Shown here piece after piece: positions 18,889-27,336 of a stretch of DNA of 64,000 nucleotides. The first letter of the stretch is position 1, and each line of letters begins with the position of its first letter. Source of the DNA: Candidatus Chloroploca asiatica (lineage in GTDB: Bacteria > Chloroflexota > Chloroflexia > Chloroflexales > Chloroflexaceae); contig NZ_LYXE01000078.1 in NCBI RefSeq assembly GCF_002532075.1, positions 1 to 64,000 of the forward strand. The letters run 5' to 3'. The translations under genes and the position numbers were made by a program. Below the pieces are notes generated by a model. The model worked only from the letters and a program-made list of their open reading frames with translations, ran no database searches and was not told where the DNA came from.

Positions 18889-19017
18889 AGGGCGATTGCA
18901 TCATACGAAACCGGATACAAGGGGGCACCCGCAAGGGGTGCCCGTACCGGGGCGGGGGCCGAATCCGGTGTACGGGCACCCCTTGCGGGTGCCCTTGCGG
19001 GTGCCTTGGCGTCAAAA
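18889..19017. repeat. Dispersed repeat A, copy 1: conserved core plus GGGCACCC palindromes
   Basis: The core begins AGGGCGATTGCATCATACGA and continues AACCGGATACAA to 18920. It is followed by GC-rich inverted units of GGGCACCC/GGGTGCCC type up to about 19014. The same core recurs at 24058-24089 and 47563-47590, each followed by similar palindromes. Confidence 0.85.
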
Positions 19018-19137
19018 TAACAGCCCTGAGCTAGGCGCATCTTTGTGCATCGTCATACGGTACATGATCAACGGATGAACTGGTATATCAGGCCAGTGCA
19101 ACGGGCAGACTTTGTTTTGGGTGAAGGAGAAGGGCCG

Positions 19138-19794
19138 ATGCGCATTGTTCACTGGCTTGTCGGGATAGGACTGGGGGTGAGTGTGCTCATTTCAGGGTGG
19201 CTGATGATCACGCTGGTATTGGCCGACATGCGTACGGGTTGGGTTCTGGTTCCAGGCTTGATCACATGGTTTGGCGTGGGTTTGAAGCTCGGGCGCGATC
19301 TGACCCGTCGCCAGTCGAGGGAATCAGAAGAAATACGACAAAATATCGGCGAAACATTACCAGCCTTTCTCACGGTGACCACAGCGCGGCGGAACCCGCT
19401 TGAGCAAGTCCCAATGCGCCTAACCGCTACCATCTGGCAAGGGGAGCGACGGATCACCACGATCCTGAATGGGCGTCATTGGACAATAGGGAGCGACCCT
19501 GGTTGCGATCTGTGTCTCCAGGGTGTTGGTGTTGACCCACTGCATGCGCGGCTGAGTCTTGTGGGTAACGAGGTGATGCTGACCGATCTCGAAAGCAATG
19601 GCGGGACATTTCTGGGCACCCTGGCCCGGCGGCTCAACCCTGGTGCGCCGGAAATTGTCGCTGAAGATGATCCCGTGTTCATCGGGCCCGCGTTTCGTTT
19701 GACGCTCATGCTTGATTTCGACTGCGCTCAGGGCAGGCGCTGTGAGGAATCTGCACGGATCGGCATAGAAGACCCCTCACGGAGTGGGCCCTGA
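19138..19794 (+). CDS. Membrane-anchored FHA-domain protein
   Basis: A 218-residue protein with two hydrophobic segments near the N-terminus (residues ~3-25 and ~33-50) and a C-terminal FHA phosphothreonine-binding domain: WTIGSDPGCDLCLQG, DPLHARLSL, DLESNGGTFLG. The start at 19138 has AAGGAG eight bases ahead; the open frame extends to 19045 without a ribosome site. The last ~25 residues and the stop lie inside an inverted-repeat element (19719-19803), so the native C-terminus was probably altered by insertion. A Ser/Thr kinase follows, the usual partner of FHA proteins. Confidence 0.8.
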   Translation: MRIVHWLVGIGLGVSVLISGWLMITLVLADMRTGWVLVPGLITWFGVGLKLGRDLTRRQSRESEEIRQNIGETLPAFLTVTTARRNPLEQVPMRLTATIWQGERRITTILNGRHWTIGSDPGCDLCLQGVGVDPLHARLSLVGNEVMLTDLESNGGTFLGTLARRLNPGAPEIVAEDDPVFIGPAFRLTLMLDFDCAQGRRCEESARIGIEDPSRSGP

Positions 19795-19803
19795 GCGCAG
19801 TCG
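19719..19803. repeat. 85-bp element with 16-bp perfect terminal inverted repeats
   Basis: CGACTGCGCTCAGGGC (19719-19734) is the exact reverse complement of 19788-19803. The enclosed sequence supplies the last codons and the TGA of the FHA gene. It is too small to encode anything and looks like a MITE-type or palindromic repeat. Confidence 0.75.
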
Positions 19804-19900
19804 AAGGGTTCGAGGTGACAAGGGCGGGCCTGGGCAACACCTTGGTTGCTCACGGCATCACTGGCCCGTGGGCCACTTGGTACTCAGCATGACAAGGCTG
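19743..19900. repeat. Dispersed repeat B, copy 1
   Basis: From TGAGGAATCTGCACGGATCG to GCATGACAAGGCTG the sequence is nearly the same as 38564-38697, including GGTGACAAGGGCGGGCCT and GGTTGCTCACGGCATCACTG. This copy carries about 24 extra bases around 19780-19805. It ends 5 bases before the kinase start codon. Confidence 0.85.
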
Positions 19901-19905
19901 CAAGA

Positions 19906-20778
19906 ATGGCCGAAAATGTAGTTGACACATGCATCAATGGCTTTCAATTGATCGCCCGCCTGGGGCGGGGAGGCCAGGCGACGACCTACCTGGCTCTTCC
20001 GGCCCATCACGCGCCAGGGCGGGATCTGGCCTGGCGTGTGATGATGAAGTTTGGGTTGCGCACGGGGCGCCTGACGCCGCCTCGGGCGAAGCGTTGGCGG
20101 TTGGGCGTACTCAAGCTAGCCTCCTCGGCGACCGCGACCAGTCTGTATGCTGAGCATACCATTCTGGCGGCCCCGCAGATATGTCACCCCCACCTGGTCT
20201 GCCTCTATCGGCAGCGCTTCCCCGAGGCGCTGGGCCAGCGTAATCTTGGGCTACGCGGTGCCGGTGCGCAGCAGCGGGTTGCGTTAGCGCTTGCCTATGA
20301 ACCCGGCCAGAGTCTGGCGCATTTGCTCGTGCGGCGGCAGGTGCCACGTGATCCCGCCTGGGCGATCAAGGTTGCGCAGCAACTCGCCGATGCACTAAGC
20401 CATTTGCACAGGCATGGCATTCTGCATCACGATCTACACCCGGCGAATGTGCTGGTGCAGCATGCGTCAACGAATCAACCCTACGTACGGCTCATCGATC
20501 TCGGGGCTGCCGAACGACTCACCGCGCCGCGCCGCTATGCTGTCTATGGGACGCCGGGCTATCTTGCGCCTGAGCGTATGGGCACTGATCCCGCACCACC
20601 TTCACCGCTTGTTGATGTCTATGGTCTTGGCAAACTGCTGGCTGCCTTGACTCCGCACACGTATCCATTGCCGGCCTTGCAGCGCCTGATTGCTCAGGCA
20701 ACCGCCGTTGATCCTGTCCAACGTGGGCGATGTATTCCGCATATGGCCTACTTTCATGGGCGCCTGAATGAACTATGA
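19906..20778 (+). CDS. Serine/threonine protein kinase-like protein
   Basis: A 290-residue cytosolic protein kinase fold. Glycine loop LGRGGQATTYLA, putative ATP lysine in VMMKFGL, catalytic loop ILHHDLHPANVL (HxD with H-H-D in place of H-R-D), metal-binding DLGAAE in place of DFG, and activation/P+1 region YGTPGYLAPERMG. The DFG-to-DLG and HRD-to-HHD changes are tolerated in related kinases. No transmembrane or sensor domain. I start at ATG 19906, just after a dispersed repeat; an upstream in-frame ATG at 19846 lies inside that repeat. It probably works with the preceding FHA protein. Confidence 0.85.
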   Translation: MAENVVDTCINGFQLIARLGRGGQATTYLALPAHHAPGRDLAWRVMMKFGLRTGRLTPPRAKRWRLGVLKLASSATATSLYAEHTILAAPQICHPHLVCLYRQRFPEALGQRNLGLRGAGAQQRVALALAYEPGQSLAHLLVRRQVPRDPAWAIKVAQQLADALSHLHRHGILHHDLHPANVLVQHASTNQPYVRLIDLGAAERLTAPRRYAVYGTPGYLAPERMGTDPAPPSPLVDVYGLGKLLAALTPHTYPLPALQRLIAQATAVDPVQRGRCIPHMAYFHGRLNEL

Positions 20779-20808
20779 TAACTTATTCACATGTAATTTT
20801 TTTTATAG

Positions 20809-20831
20809 AAAAAGCCAGCAACGCTGGCTCA
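20809..20831 (-). terminator. Terminator of the metalloprotease gene
   Basis: Minus-strand RNA: AGCCAGC-GUU-GCUGGCU followed by UUUU. Seven-bp stem and U-tract, about 120 bases past the stop of the minus-strand gene. Confidence 0.65.
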
Positions 20832-20852
20832 TTCCAAATAAAGTTGATCTGT

Positions 20853-20938
20853 GTTGACGCAAAGGCGCAAAGCTGCGCATGCAGCTACCTCAACCCTTCG
20901 CGCCTTTGCGCCTTTGCGTCACATCATCAGCGAATGAG
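20853..20938. repeat. GACGCAAAGGCGCAAAG-type palindromic repeat
   Basis: GACGCAAAGGCGCAAAG (20857-20873) faces GCGCCTTTGCGCCTTTGCGT (20900-20919), followed by CACATCATCAGCGAATGAG. A related arrangement, ending CAAATCATCAGAAAATG, is at 32860-33001. This is a repeat type scattered between genes. Confidence 0.7.
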
Positions 20939-20951
20939 GTTCACAGACTCC

Positions 20952-23900
20952 TTAATTCGATTTCACGGTTGGCAAGTAGACCCGGCTTCCTTCGATGATC
21001 ATGTTGACGGTGATCGTGCGTGAGAGTTGGCCGGAAGTGACAAGGATGGTTGAGTTGTAGCTTCCGATGGGCAGGCCCGTAGGATCAACAACGACTTCAA
21101 AATCTTCAGGTGTGCTACCGGTGATCCTATCGGCAAGCGCACCTTCACCTTTGCGCAGCGTCACCCATGACGCACTACTCTGCGCGGTCCAGTCCAGGGT
21201 CTGGTCACTATCGCCCAGGGCGCGGGTGCTGACCACGGTTGTCTCGGCCGATCCAGCGAGCATCGTCGCAACGCCAATGACGCCGGGGGCTAACTCGAGT
21301 TCGGTGGCAAGCGGCACATCAATGGCCGAGGCGATGGTCAGGGTGCGTGTGAGCGTTGTTTGTTGGCCCTGGCTGTCGGTTGCCGTGACGCTGATCACAT
21401 GCGTATTGGTCGAGAGATTGTCGATCGTCAGCAAACTTCCATTGCCAAGTTCGCCATCCTGAGTGCTGCTCCAGACAAGAGCCTGGTCAGTCAGTTCGCC
21501 ATCCTCGAGATCATAGGCGCTTGCTTCAAGGGCCACGGGTTGGGCCGGGTAGTAGGTTGCACCTTCGTCGGGCGTGACAATAGTCAGTTCAGGCGCTTTA
21601 TCGGGAAGGCCGAAGGTCGCCGAGTCGTTCTGACCAGTCAGGACGCCGTCAGTGGCAATGACGCGAAAACGGCTGCTTTCGCCACCAGGCAGATTCGCCA
21701 GGTTGACGGTCAGTTCGGTTGCCGCCAGATCGGTAGCGATCGGTCGCCATGTATCACCGCCGTCAAAACTATAGAGCACCGTGTAGCTCAGTTCATCACC
21801 ATCAAGATCCTCGCCAATCCAGCGCGTGGTGACACTATCGCCGCTCAGGTTACCGCCGGTTGGTTCCGTGATGGTCACGGTCGGGGCAGTGCCACTCACG
21901 TTACGGGTATCAACCGTGGTTGTGCCCTGGCGCAATTCGAGCCGGGCCGTTGCCGGGTTCCACGGGATGATCTCGGCGAAGAGGGCGGGCTCTTCGGGAC
22001 TTTCGTCATCCTCAACCCGTGCCGGCGTAAAGGGGTAGCTTGCGAGTTCTTGACCGCTACCACTGAGCAATACAATCGACCAGTCGCCTGCACTCGTCGG
22101 CAGTTCGGCACTCCCTTCGATGACATTGATCTGGTCGAATTGTCCCGTGCCAGGGGCGAGTTTGGCGTTGCCCGTAACAAGCGCAAAGGTTCCCTGTTGC
22201 AACTGAGCCTCACTCAGTTCAAAGCTATTGAGCGTGGCAAAACGAGCTCGAATGCCTTCATACGTAAAGTCGCTGACCCACTGATTGTTGCAATAGGTCA
22301 TCACATCGCGCCAATCGGGTGGATAGATCGCCCTGGTTTCGATATCAAAACCATAGATCGCCGTATTGCCGGTCAAGTCTGGGCTGATGCGCCCGCTTGG
22401 ATAGGGGAAAGCGACACCACCACCGGCACCACAGAACTCGGCGTGCGAGCGCCCCAGACTATGGGCAATCTCGTGGCCGCCGTACCAATCGCCATAGCTG
22501 CCATCGGTATCCCAGCCCCAACTTCCCGAAGGCGTGCCGGTAGGCCCGGATGAGACCTTGCCCGGAATGCCGAGCGCCTTGCCGCGCATAAAGCCGCCCC
22601 CGTCGTCCACCATGCCATAGAAAAAGGTAGAGGAGGACATCCCGCCAAAGAGACGATCAAACAACCATGCCAAGGCCATCCGTGAATTGAGCGAGTCAAC
22701 ATTTGGTAGACCACTCGGCGTATAGTTGTAGGTGCGTCGAGTTGCATTGAGTTGTGCAATCGGATAGGCCCGCCGTAACCAGGACTCAAGGGCATTCACA
22801 TGGAAGTTCGCGGCCTGATAGGTGTTGCTGCCAACGGTATAACGCACATTGTAAATGCGCAGCCGCATCACGGGGCCACGGAGCAGATTGACGTTGACAG
22901 TGCGGCGGTTGTTGCTCAAGACCGGATCGACTACCGTATTGCCGGGATCGAGGCGGGCTGTCAACTCAAGGTTGCCTGTTCCATTCACCCAACTGGCCGG
23001 CAACTCAAAGAGGAAACTGTCGTTGATCAGCCCACGGTTTGGTGACGGCTTGACCGTGACGGTGCCGCCGGGGTTGATTGGGGTAAGCACCGGTGCGAGG
23101 GTGGTGCTACCGCGACGCCCACTCAGCGTTGCCGTGACCCCGCTGCGCGCTTCAGGTGAAGTAACGTGTACCCGTACATAGGTGCGTTTGCCGGCGAGCA
23201 ATTCGACACTATTGTTGAGATCCTGGATCGCCTGGGTCACCTCAATGGCGGTGACACTCATGTTAGGGCCAAAGGCTACCTGGAGACAACAAGCCCATTT
23301 GGCCGCCGTTTTGGCAAAATCAACACTGACCAGACCCGTTGGGGCCAGAATGATCCGTCCATCTTCGAGCAACGCGCTTGCTAGTGTGGTGCTACTCAAT
23401 GCACCAAAACCAGCCCGGGTCTGCGGAATCCATGCTTCACCAAGGGTCGCGATGGGCACAATGCCAAAGCCAGCCGGAGGCAGATTCTTGGCTGATTCTG
23501 GCTCACCCACAATAGGTGTGAAGAGTCCCGCCCGCGTCAATTCGCTGGCCCGGTTGATCCGCGTAGAGCGAGTTGGTGCGGCAAGGCTCGGATCAAGTTG
23601 TTCGCCAAACGCCGGATCGAGCAGCAGCAGATTGCCACCCCGACGCACATAATCACCGATCCGCTTGATTTCGTCACCCAGTGAGGAGCCGCTGCCCCTG
23701 GTCACCACAAACATATCAAAATCATTCGGATCCCAACGCGAGAGTTCGACCCCCGTGACAATAACCACTGACCACGGCGGATCTTCTAACTTTCCGGCTG
23801 CCGCAAGGTTCTGGCAGTCGTCAGGGAAATTACTTTCTGGGGCCTCATAACAGAGGAGGCGAGGACCAGTTGGTTGGGCAAGGGTTGGATGGCTGGAAGG

Positions 23901-23963
23901 CAAGATGAGGGCGAGGATGACGAGCAGGGCCATGGCAAGCCGAAATTGGTGATAGCGCTTCAT
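20952..23963 (-). CDS. Large secreted metzincin-like metalloprotease with Ig-like domains
   Basis: About 1003 residues, exported by a signal peptide (MKRYHQFRLAMALLVILALI...). A zinc site HEIAHSLGRSH (HExxHxxGxxH, metzincin type) lies near residue 510. Upstream are a GATase-like/CARF-type 'RRGGNLLLLDPAFGEQ' segment and a CARDB-like beta domain (VTLAPV...GGTVTVKPSPN). Downstream come FN3/Ig-like repeats: PTVTITEPTGG, RFRVIATDGVLTG and HVISVTATDSQGQ. The C-terminus ends SRVYLPTVKSN, a short YLP tail seen in other proteins here. Start at ATG 23963 is preceded by GGAGAA. Substrate unknown. Confidence 0.8.
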   Translation of the reverse strand: MKRYHQFRLAMALLVILALILPSSHPTLAQPTGPRLLCYEAPESNFPDDCQNLAAAGKLEDPPWSVVIVTGVELSRWDPNDFDMFVVTRGSGSSLGDEIKRIGDYVRRGGNLLLLDPAFGEQLDPSLAAPTRSTRINRASELTRAGLFTPIVGEPESAKNLPPAGFGIVPIATLGEAWIPQTRAGFGALSSTTLASALLEDGRIILAPTGLVSVDFAKTAAKWACCLQVAFGPNMSVTAIEVTQAIQDLNNSVELLAGKRTYVRVHVTSPEARSGVTATLSGRRGSTTLAPVLTPINPGGTVTVKPSPNRGLINDSFLFELPASWVNGTGNLELTARLDPGNTVVDPVLSNNRRTVNVNLLRGPVMRLRIYNVRYTVGSNTYQAANFHVNALESWLRRAYPIAQLNATRRTYNYTPSGLPNVDSLNSRMALAWLFDRLFGGMSSSTFFYGMVDDGGGFMRGKALGIPGKVSSGPTGTPSGSWGWDTDGSYGDWYGGHEIAHSLGRSHAEFCGAGGGVAFPYPSGRISPDLTGNTAIYGFDIETRAIYPPDWRDVMTYCNNQWVSDFTYEGIRARFATLNSFELSEAQLQQGTFALVTGNAKLAPGTGQFDQINVIEGSAELPTSAGDWSIVLLSGSGQELASYPFTPARVEDDESPEEPALFAEIIPWNPATARLELRQGTTTVDTRNVSGTAPTVTITEPTGGNLSGDSVTTRWIGEDLDGDELSYTVLYSFDGGDTWRPIATDLAATELTVNLANLPGGESSRFRVIATDGVLTGQNDSATFGLPDKAPELTIVTPDEGATYYPAQPVALEASAYDLEDGELTDQALVWSSTQDGELGNGSLLTIDNLSTNTHVISVTATDSQGQQTTLTRTLTIASAIDVPLATELELAPGVIGVATMLAGSAETTVVSTRALGDSDQTLDWTAQSSASWVTLRKGEGALADRITGSTPEDFEVVVDPTGLPIGSYNSTILVTSGQLSRTITVNMIIEGSRVYLPTVKSN

Positions 23964-24057
23964 CGCGTTCTCCACATAATGCTCGAGGTTGCCTCAACGG
24001 TGTTTGCTCAGTATAGCACTGCGTCAGAGGACTGCAAGACCATATCACGGCCCCACT

Positions 24058-24190
24058 AGGGCGATTGCATCATACGAAACCGGATACAACGGGGCACCCG
24101 GCCCTGTAGGGGCACCCCTGGCGGGTGCCCTGGCGGGGTGCCGCATCCGGTGTAGGGGCACCCCTGGCGGGTGCCCTGGCGGGTGCCCTG
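24058..24190. repeat. Dispersed repeat A, copy 2
   Basis: Core AGGGCGATTGCATCATACGA continuing AACCGGATACAA (24058-24089) is identical to copy 1. It is followed by three GGGCACCC/GGGTGCCC palindrome units up to about 24190. Lies between two minus-strand genes for secreted proteins. Confidence 0.85.
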
Positions 24191-24202
24191 TTGCAGCCGC
24201 AG

Positions 24203-26158
24203 TCACCGCCCCACGAGCGGCAAATAATGCCGGTTGAGCTGTGAACTGACGATCACGCGCAACGGGATGGTCGCGTTGCCGGCGCTGCTGGTGATGCGCA
24301 AGGTGCCCGTATGCGTCCCTTCACCCAACGCACTGGGATCCAGCGTCAGCAGCAGATCACTGGTGTAGCCAGTTCCGCTTGCCGGCTGAACGCTTGCCCA
24401 CGCAACATCCAGTTCGGTTTGCCAGGTGATTGTGCCTGACCCTGCGTTTCTGAGCGCGATGCTGATGTTTTGCGGCCCTGTGCCCGGGCGTACCATGATC
24501 GCGATGGCCGCTGGACTATGCTGGAGCACCGGCGGCAATGCTTGGCGCAGATAGACCGGACTCTCGCTCAGACGAATGATGCCCTGACCCTCCTGGATCG
24601 GCAAGGCGACGGCCTGTCCATCGCGGTTGAAGAGACTCGCGTTGGCACCGGGTTGCAAGGGGACGGCGACATCTTCGAGGCCTTCGTTCCGCCAGATGAG
24701 ATCGACCGTCTGGCGGTCGGGTGTGGTAAAGCGTAGGTGAAAGCGCGCCACGCTACTCAGCGCATCGGCCTGGTGCTGAAAAGTGTGCAGTGGCCCAAAG
24801 CCCACAAATTGTGGTTCCGGTCCAAGCTGAGCGACGAGGGTGGCATACGCATTCGCCGCCGGTTTGCGGGCGTACCCTTCCCTGACGGTACGCAAAAGCG
24901 CGGCCTGCTGCCAGAAGTTCTGGGCAGCCCCGTCAAATTTGTCTTCCAGTTGGAACCAGTTGAGATGGGTGATGCCCTGCGCCAGCGCGATCCCGTAGGT
25001 GCGCACCAGATAGTTTGCCTGCTGATCCTCGCTTTTACCCACCAGCGCACTCAGGTCGCCCCGTGCGTTACAGTCACGACAGCTATGCAGCGGTGCGCGT
25101 GATGCGGTTGGGCCAAAATAGAGGTGTTGAGCCTCAGGGTTGCTGGCAGTTCGGTTGCGTGCGGCACCCCCGATGAGGCAGCCAGGATCGGCAGCCGTAC
25201 AGGTCGACCAGCCGACCTCGCTGATCCAGATTGGGCGCACTGGCCCGCCGCGCCGCGCGGTCTGCTCGTTGAGCCAGTTGCGACTGGTGGTCAGGCGGCC
25301 CCACATGGTGACACTGCCAAAAATCCCTGCCCCATCCGGTGCAGCCGTGGGCATATACGGGTGGATCGCCAGCGCATCAAAATTGAACCAGATTGACGGG
25401 CGGGCTGCCAGTGCATCGTTCATGAAACTCAACCCATCACGATGCCCGATGCCGTCGTTCCAGCCTCCATCAAAAACATAGAGCCCGCCGGTTGCGACGA
25501 TGGCGGTTGGATCGGCGGCTTTGGCGGTCAGGTAGCCCGTCTCGAGGAGGGCCGCATATTCGGCTGGCGAGCCCGGCCAGGTCTCCCAGGCATTCGGTTC
25601 ATTCCAGATTTGCCAGACCGCAATGCGTGGTGAACCAGGCGCATCGTTGATCCCGTCGCCATCGTAGCGCTCAACTACAGTTGCGACATAGTCGGCAAAA
25701 TCTTGCGTACTGGCCGGCGGGCACCAGTAGGCTTCGGCAAAAACACCTGCCGATGCGTACTGGGTGCGGCGTGGCTCGCAATCGGCGATGCGCGCCCACT
25801 GGGGTGTGGTCAAGAGCATGCCGACAATGCCATAGCCGGCCTCGGCCATCTCCAGGATGCGTCGATCCATCAAGGCCCAATCCCACTCGCCTTTGCCGGC
25901 CCGCTCAAGATTGGCCCAACTCAGTTCCTCGCGGCCCCAGGCCACACCAAGCTGCCGCCCCTCGGCGACGAGCGTAGCAATACCCGCATCGCCGTCATTC
26001 CAGAAGCGCTCAAGACCCGTAAAGTAGGTGTTCATCCCAAACATCGTCAACCGCTCAGCCTGCCTTGTCGCCAATCCAGGATCGGGTTCGGCATGACTCG
26101 ACGGCACGGTTGTGACGAGGATGCTGATAAGCACGAGTAGCAGGATTACTCTTTTCAT
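24203..26158 (-). CDS. Secreted glycoside-hydrolase-like protein
   Basis: About 651 residues with a signal peptide (MKRVILLLVLISILVTTVPSSHA). A TIM-barrel of the GH39/GH5/GH-A type is suggested by WGREELSWANLE, VWQIWNEPNAWE (acid/base Glu in NEP) and PIWISEVGWS (candidate nucleophile Glu), with ALAIHPYMP in between. Residues ~520-645 form beta-rich domains with an abnormal-spindle/DUF11-like 'NAGSGTITWQTEL' segment. It ends NRHYLPLVGR, a YLP tail. No ribosome site precedes the ATG. Substrate cannot be told from sequence. Confidence 0.75.
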   Translation of the reverse strand: MKRVILLLVLISILVTTVPSSHAEPDPGLATRQAERLTMFGMNTYFTGLERFWNDGDAGIATLVAEGRQLGVAWGREELSWANLERAGKGEWDWALMDRRILEMAEAGYGIVGMLLTTPQWARIADCEPRRTQYASAGVFAEAYWCPPASTQDFADYVATVVERYDGDGINDAPGSPRIAVWQIWNEPNAWETWPGSPAEYAALLETGYLTAKAADPTAIVATGGLYVFDGGWNDGIGHRDGLSFMNDALAARPSIWFNFDALAIHPYMPTAAPDGAGIFGSVTMWGRLTTSRNWLNEQTARRGGPVRPIWISEVGWSTCTAADPGCLIGGAARNRTASNPEAQHLYFGPTASRAPLHSCRDCNARGDLSALVGKSEDQQANYLVRTYGIALAQGITHLNWFQLEDKFDGAAQNFWQQAALLRTVREGYARKPAANAYATLVAQLGPEPQFVGFGPLHTFQHQADALSSVARFHLRFTTPDRQTVDLIWRNEGLEDVAVPLQPGANASLFNRDGQAVALPIQEGQGIIRLSESPVYLRQALPPVLQHSPAAIAIMVRPGTGPQNISIALRNAGSGTITWQTELDVAWASVQPASGTGYTSDLLLTLDPSALGEGTHTGTLRITSSAGNATIPLRVIVSSQLNRHYLPLVGR

Positions 26159-26202
26159 ATACGGTATAATACCATTCAACATGCATTGTGGAGAAGAAGC
26201 CT

Positions 26203-27336
26203 ATGGTGAGCGCAGTGGTACCTTTTGGTGATCTGAAACGTCAGTACGAGGCAATGCGTCCTGAACTTGATGCGGCGATTGCGCGCACGCTCGCGAGTGG
26301 ATGGTACATCCTGGGCGAGGAGGTTGCCGCGTTCGAGGCTGAGTTTGCGGCCTATTCCGGGGCGAGCCATTGTGTTGGCGTTGCCAGTGGGGCCGAGGCA
26401 CTCTATCTCGCCCTTGCTGCGCTCGGCATTGGTCCCGGTGATGAGGTCATTACGGTCGCCAATGCGTGCATGTATCAGGTTGCGGCTATCCTGCAGGTCG
26501 GGGCGCTTCCGGTACTGGTCGAGGTTGACCCTGTGACCCAGAATATGTCGCCGACGGCCTTCGAGTCGGCTATTACGCTGGCGACCCGTGCGGTCATCCC
26601 GGTGCATCTCTTTGGGCGCATGGCTGATATGCCTGCCATCATGGACATTGCAACCAGCCACGATCTGGTAGTGGTAGAGGATGCCGCCCAGGCGCACGGC
26701 GCTTTTCTCCTTGATGACCAGGGCCAACCGCGGCGCGCTGGGGCCTGGGGCCATCTCGCCTGTTTTAGCTTCTATCCAAGCAAGAATCTTGGGGCCATCG
26801 GCGACGGCGGGGCGCTGACTACCGATGATCGCCTGCTCGCCGAGGCGCTGCGGCGCCTGCGGATGTATGGCTGGGGCAAGAAGTATGAGACCGTTGAAGC
26901 TGGCGGGCGCAATTCGCGCCTCGATGAGTTGCAAGCCGCGATCCTCCGGGTCAAGCTGCGCTATCTTGAGCAGGGCAATCAGGCGCGCCGCGAACGCGCC
27001 GCCTGGTATCGCCAGTTGCTCGCCGATCTCCCGCTGGCGTTGCCAGTTGATGACCCCGGCATGGTCTATCACCTCTTTGTGATCACGCTGCCCGATCACG
27101 CCGCTCGTGAGCGCCTCCGTCAGACGTTGCTCGCCGCCGGGATTGGCTGCGATGTCCACTATCCTCTCCCCGCGCATCTTCACCCCGCCTATGCCGAACT
27201 CTATGCTGGCACCGTGAGCTTGCCAGTGACCGAGGATCTCGCTGGACGCATTCTTTCGCTGCCGATGTTCCCCGAGTTAACCCGCGCCGAGATCGAGCAG
27301 GTCTGCGCAGTGGTGCGTGAAGGAGTTGCCCAATGA
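26203..27336 (+). CDS. DegT/DnrJ/EryC1/StrS-family sugar aminotransferase
   Basis: A PLP-dependent enzyme of 377 residues that would aminate a nucleotide-linked keto sugar. Visible: SGWYILGEEVAAFEAEFA, VGVASGAEALYLAL, VVEDAAQAHGA and the PLP-lysine region FSFYPSKNLGAIGDGGAL, then RNSRLDELQAAIL. ATG 26203 has GGAGAAG six bases upstream; a GTG at 26188 is possible but less likely. Its stop overlaps the ATG of the SDR gene (ATGA), so the two act together, likely in surface sugar biosynthesis. Confidence 0.9.
   Translation: MVSAVVPFGDLKRQYEAMRPELDAAIARTLASGWYILGEEVAAFEAEFAAYSGASHCVGVASGAEALYLALAALGIGPGDEVITVANACMYQVAAILQVGALPVLVEVDPVTQNMSPTAFESAITLATRAVIPVHLFGRMADMPAIMDIATSHDLVVVEDAAQAHGAFLLDDQGQPRRAGAWGHLACFSFYPSKNLGAIGDGGALTTDDRLLAEALRRLRMYGWGKKYETVEAGGRNSRLDELQAAILRVKLRYLEQGNQARRERAAWYRQLLADLPLALPVDDPGMVYHLFVITLPDHAARERLRQTLLAAGIGCDVHYPLPAHLHPAYAELYAGTVSLPVTEDLAGRILSLPMFPELTRAEIEQVCAVVREGVAQ

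Noticed and set aside
18920-19017. GGGCACCC repeat clusters as a CRISPR array
   Set aside because: Units are palindromes of variable spacing with no unique spacers of constant length and no cas genes nearby.
21360-22553. 397-codon plus-strand frame opposite the metalloprotease
   Set aside because: Shadow of the minus-strand gene, which has a signal peptide and zinc motif.
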